Positions 63,561-64,000 of a stretch of DNA of 64,000 nt are shown piece after piece (position 1 is the first letter of the stretch; every line of letters begins with the position of its first letter). The notes under the pieces were generated by a model that was given only the letters and a program-made list of their open reading frames with translations, was not told the DNA's origin and did no database searches. A program made the translations under genes and the position numbers. Source of the stretch: Emiliania huxleyi CCMP1516 (Eukaryota > Haptophyta > Isochrysidales > Noelaerhabdaceae); assembly GCF_000372725.1 (NCBI RefSeq), contig NW_005200517.1, positions 10,757 through 74,756 on the forward strand, given 5' to 3'.

Positions 63561-64000
63561 TCAGGCAGCGCCGCCTGCCTCCTCCTTGCACGCAGAGAGG
63601 GGGGGAGGCCAGTCGATGCGCTGCGGCGGCGCCAGGTGCGTGGCGGCGATCGCGATCGGTCCGGCGAGCGCCGTGAGGAAGAGCAGCAGCGCGAAGAGCG
63701 AGCGGAGGAGGGGCGAGGCGTCGGTCGGTCCGGCATAGTCTAGGGAAGGGGGGGGGTGGGTGGGTGCGTGTGTGTGTGGCGGGGCTAAGGAGGGACGTTG
63801 CCAGGGGAGGGGGGCAGGGGGGAGAGGCAGTTTGGGGGGGGGGGGGGGGCGGTGCCTGGCCGCCCCTCTCCACTCGTCGGTCTGGCGCGGGTAGCAAGAC
63901 AGGAAGAGGAGGGTCGCGGCTACAGAGGAGGGAGAGGCGGGCGGTGGGAGGCAGGAGGAGAAGGGGAGTGCGAGGAGGCAGCAGGCGAGCGCGCAGAAGA
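63561..64000 (-). CDS. Partial multi-pass membrane protein (3' end), unknown
   Basis: The minus strand enters from beyond the window with a hydrophobic exon (FCALACCLLALPFSSCLPPP, then SVAATLLFLSCYPRQTDEW, down to about 63875). A C-tract-bearing intron ending in CCCTAG follows, then a last exon at 63739-63561 (ASPLLRSLFALLLFLTALAG, PIAIAATHLAPPQRIDWPPP, stop at 63561). At least two membrane segments are visible. The family cannot be told from this end; the 5' part lies outside. Confidence 0.45.
   Translation of the reverse strand, partial: FCALACCLLALPFSSCLPPPASPSSVAATLLFLSCYPRQTDEWRGAARHRPPPPPKLPLPPAPLPWQRPSLAPPHTHAPTHPPPSLDYAGPTDASPLLRSLFALLLFLTALAGPIAIAATHLAPPQRIDWPPPLSACKEEAGGAA

Overview
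This window comes from a nuclear genome of a GC-rich unicellular eukaryote, most likely a photosynthetic protist and, by inference, a haptophyte-type alga. The reasons are: genes on both strands broken by very short introns (mostly 64-150 bp); about half of the resolved introns start with GC instead of GT; a TPR protein of the kind found in thylakoid lumens; enzymes typical of algae (isopropylmalate dehydrogenase, GT77 glycosyltransferase, GONST-like nucleotide-sugar carrier, GH37 trehalase); and TTAGGG-type telomere-like tracts. The lineage call is an inference. No rRNA, convincing tRNA, CRISPR array or bacterial operon was seen.

Layout. 1-3.3 kb is a mosaic of repeats with two decayed copies of a small zinc-binding-protein element. 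3.4-7.4 kb carries an Hsp31/DJ-1-type deglycase and a TIP41-WD40 fusion gene. 7.4-10.2 kb is repeat-rich. 10.2-14.2 kb holds an amino-acid transporter and the ribosome-assembly WD40 protein AAMP/Sqt1. 14.2-16.3 kb is mostly non-coding and contains a long hairpin. 16.3-22.3 kb carries trehalase, a plastid TPR protein and a TBC-domain RabGAP. 22.3-28 kb holds minisatellites, a RING protein, RNASEH2C and phosphopantothenoylcysteine decarboxylase. 28-32.4 kb is a graveyard of fold-back and inverted-repeat elements. 32.4-36.5 kb has a nucleotide-sugar transporter and a disordered protein. 36.5-41.2 kb includes a 165-bp satellite array. 41.3-43.7 kb is a GT77 glycosyltransferase. 43.7-47.4 kb has telomere-like repeats, tandem duplications and a hAT transposon with an intact 8-bp target duplication. 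47.4-51.6 kb carries an EF-hand-like gene and a DUF202-propeller fusion. 51.6-54.4 kb is repeats with a PIF/Harbinger remnant. 54.4-60.5 kb holds a small ORF, a second amino-acid transporter, a PLP-dependent deaminase and isopropylmalate dehydrogenase. 61-64 kb has dispersed repeats, a secreted-looking Cys-rich/acidic protein and the end of a membrane-protein gene.

The genes are unrelated housekeeping, transport and metabolic loci and form no single pathway. The most unusual feature cuts across them: many introns carry, at one end, a 15-35 bp near-perfect copy of the exon sequence at their other end. In several the core between the copies is AT-rich, palindromic or simple-repeat DNA. This looks like recent intron gain by duplication of a short site containing AG|GN, with the first copy becoming the donor (GT, GC or apparently GA) and the second the acceptor. 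Two short upstream sequences shared between pairs of unrelated genes may be promoter elements or promoter-targeting repeats.
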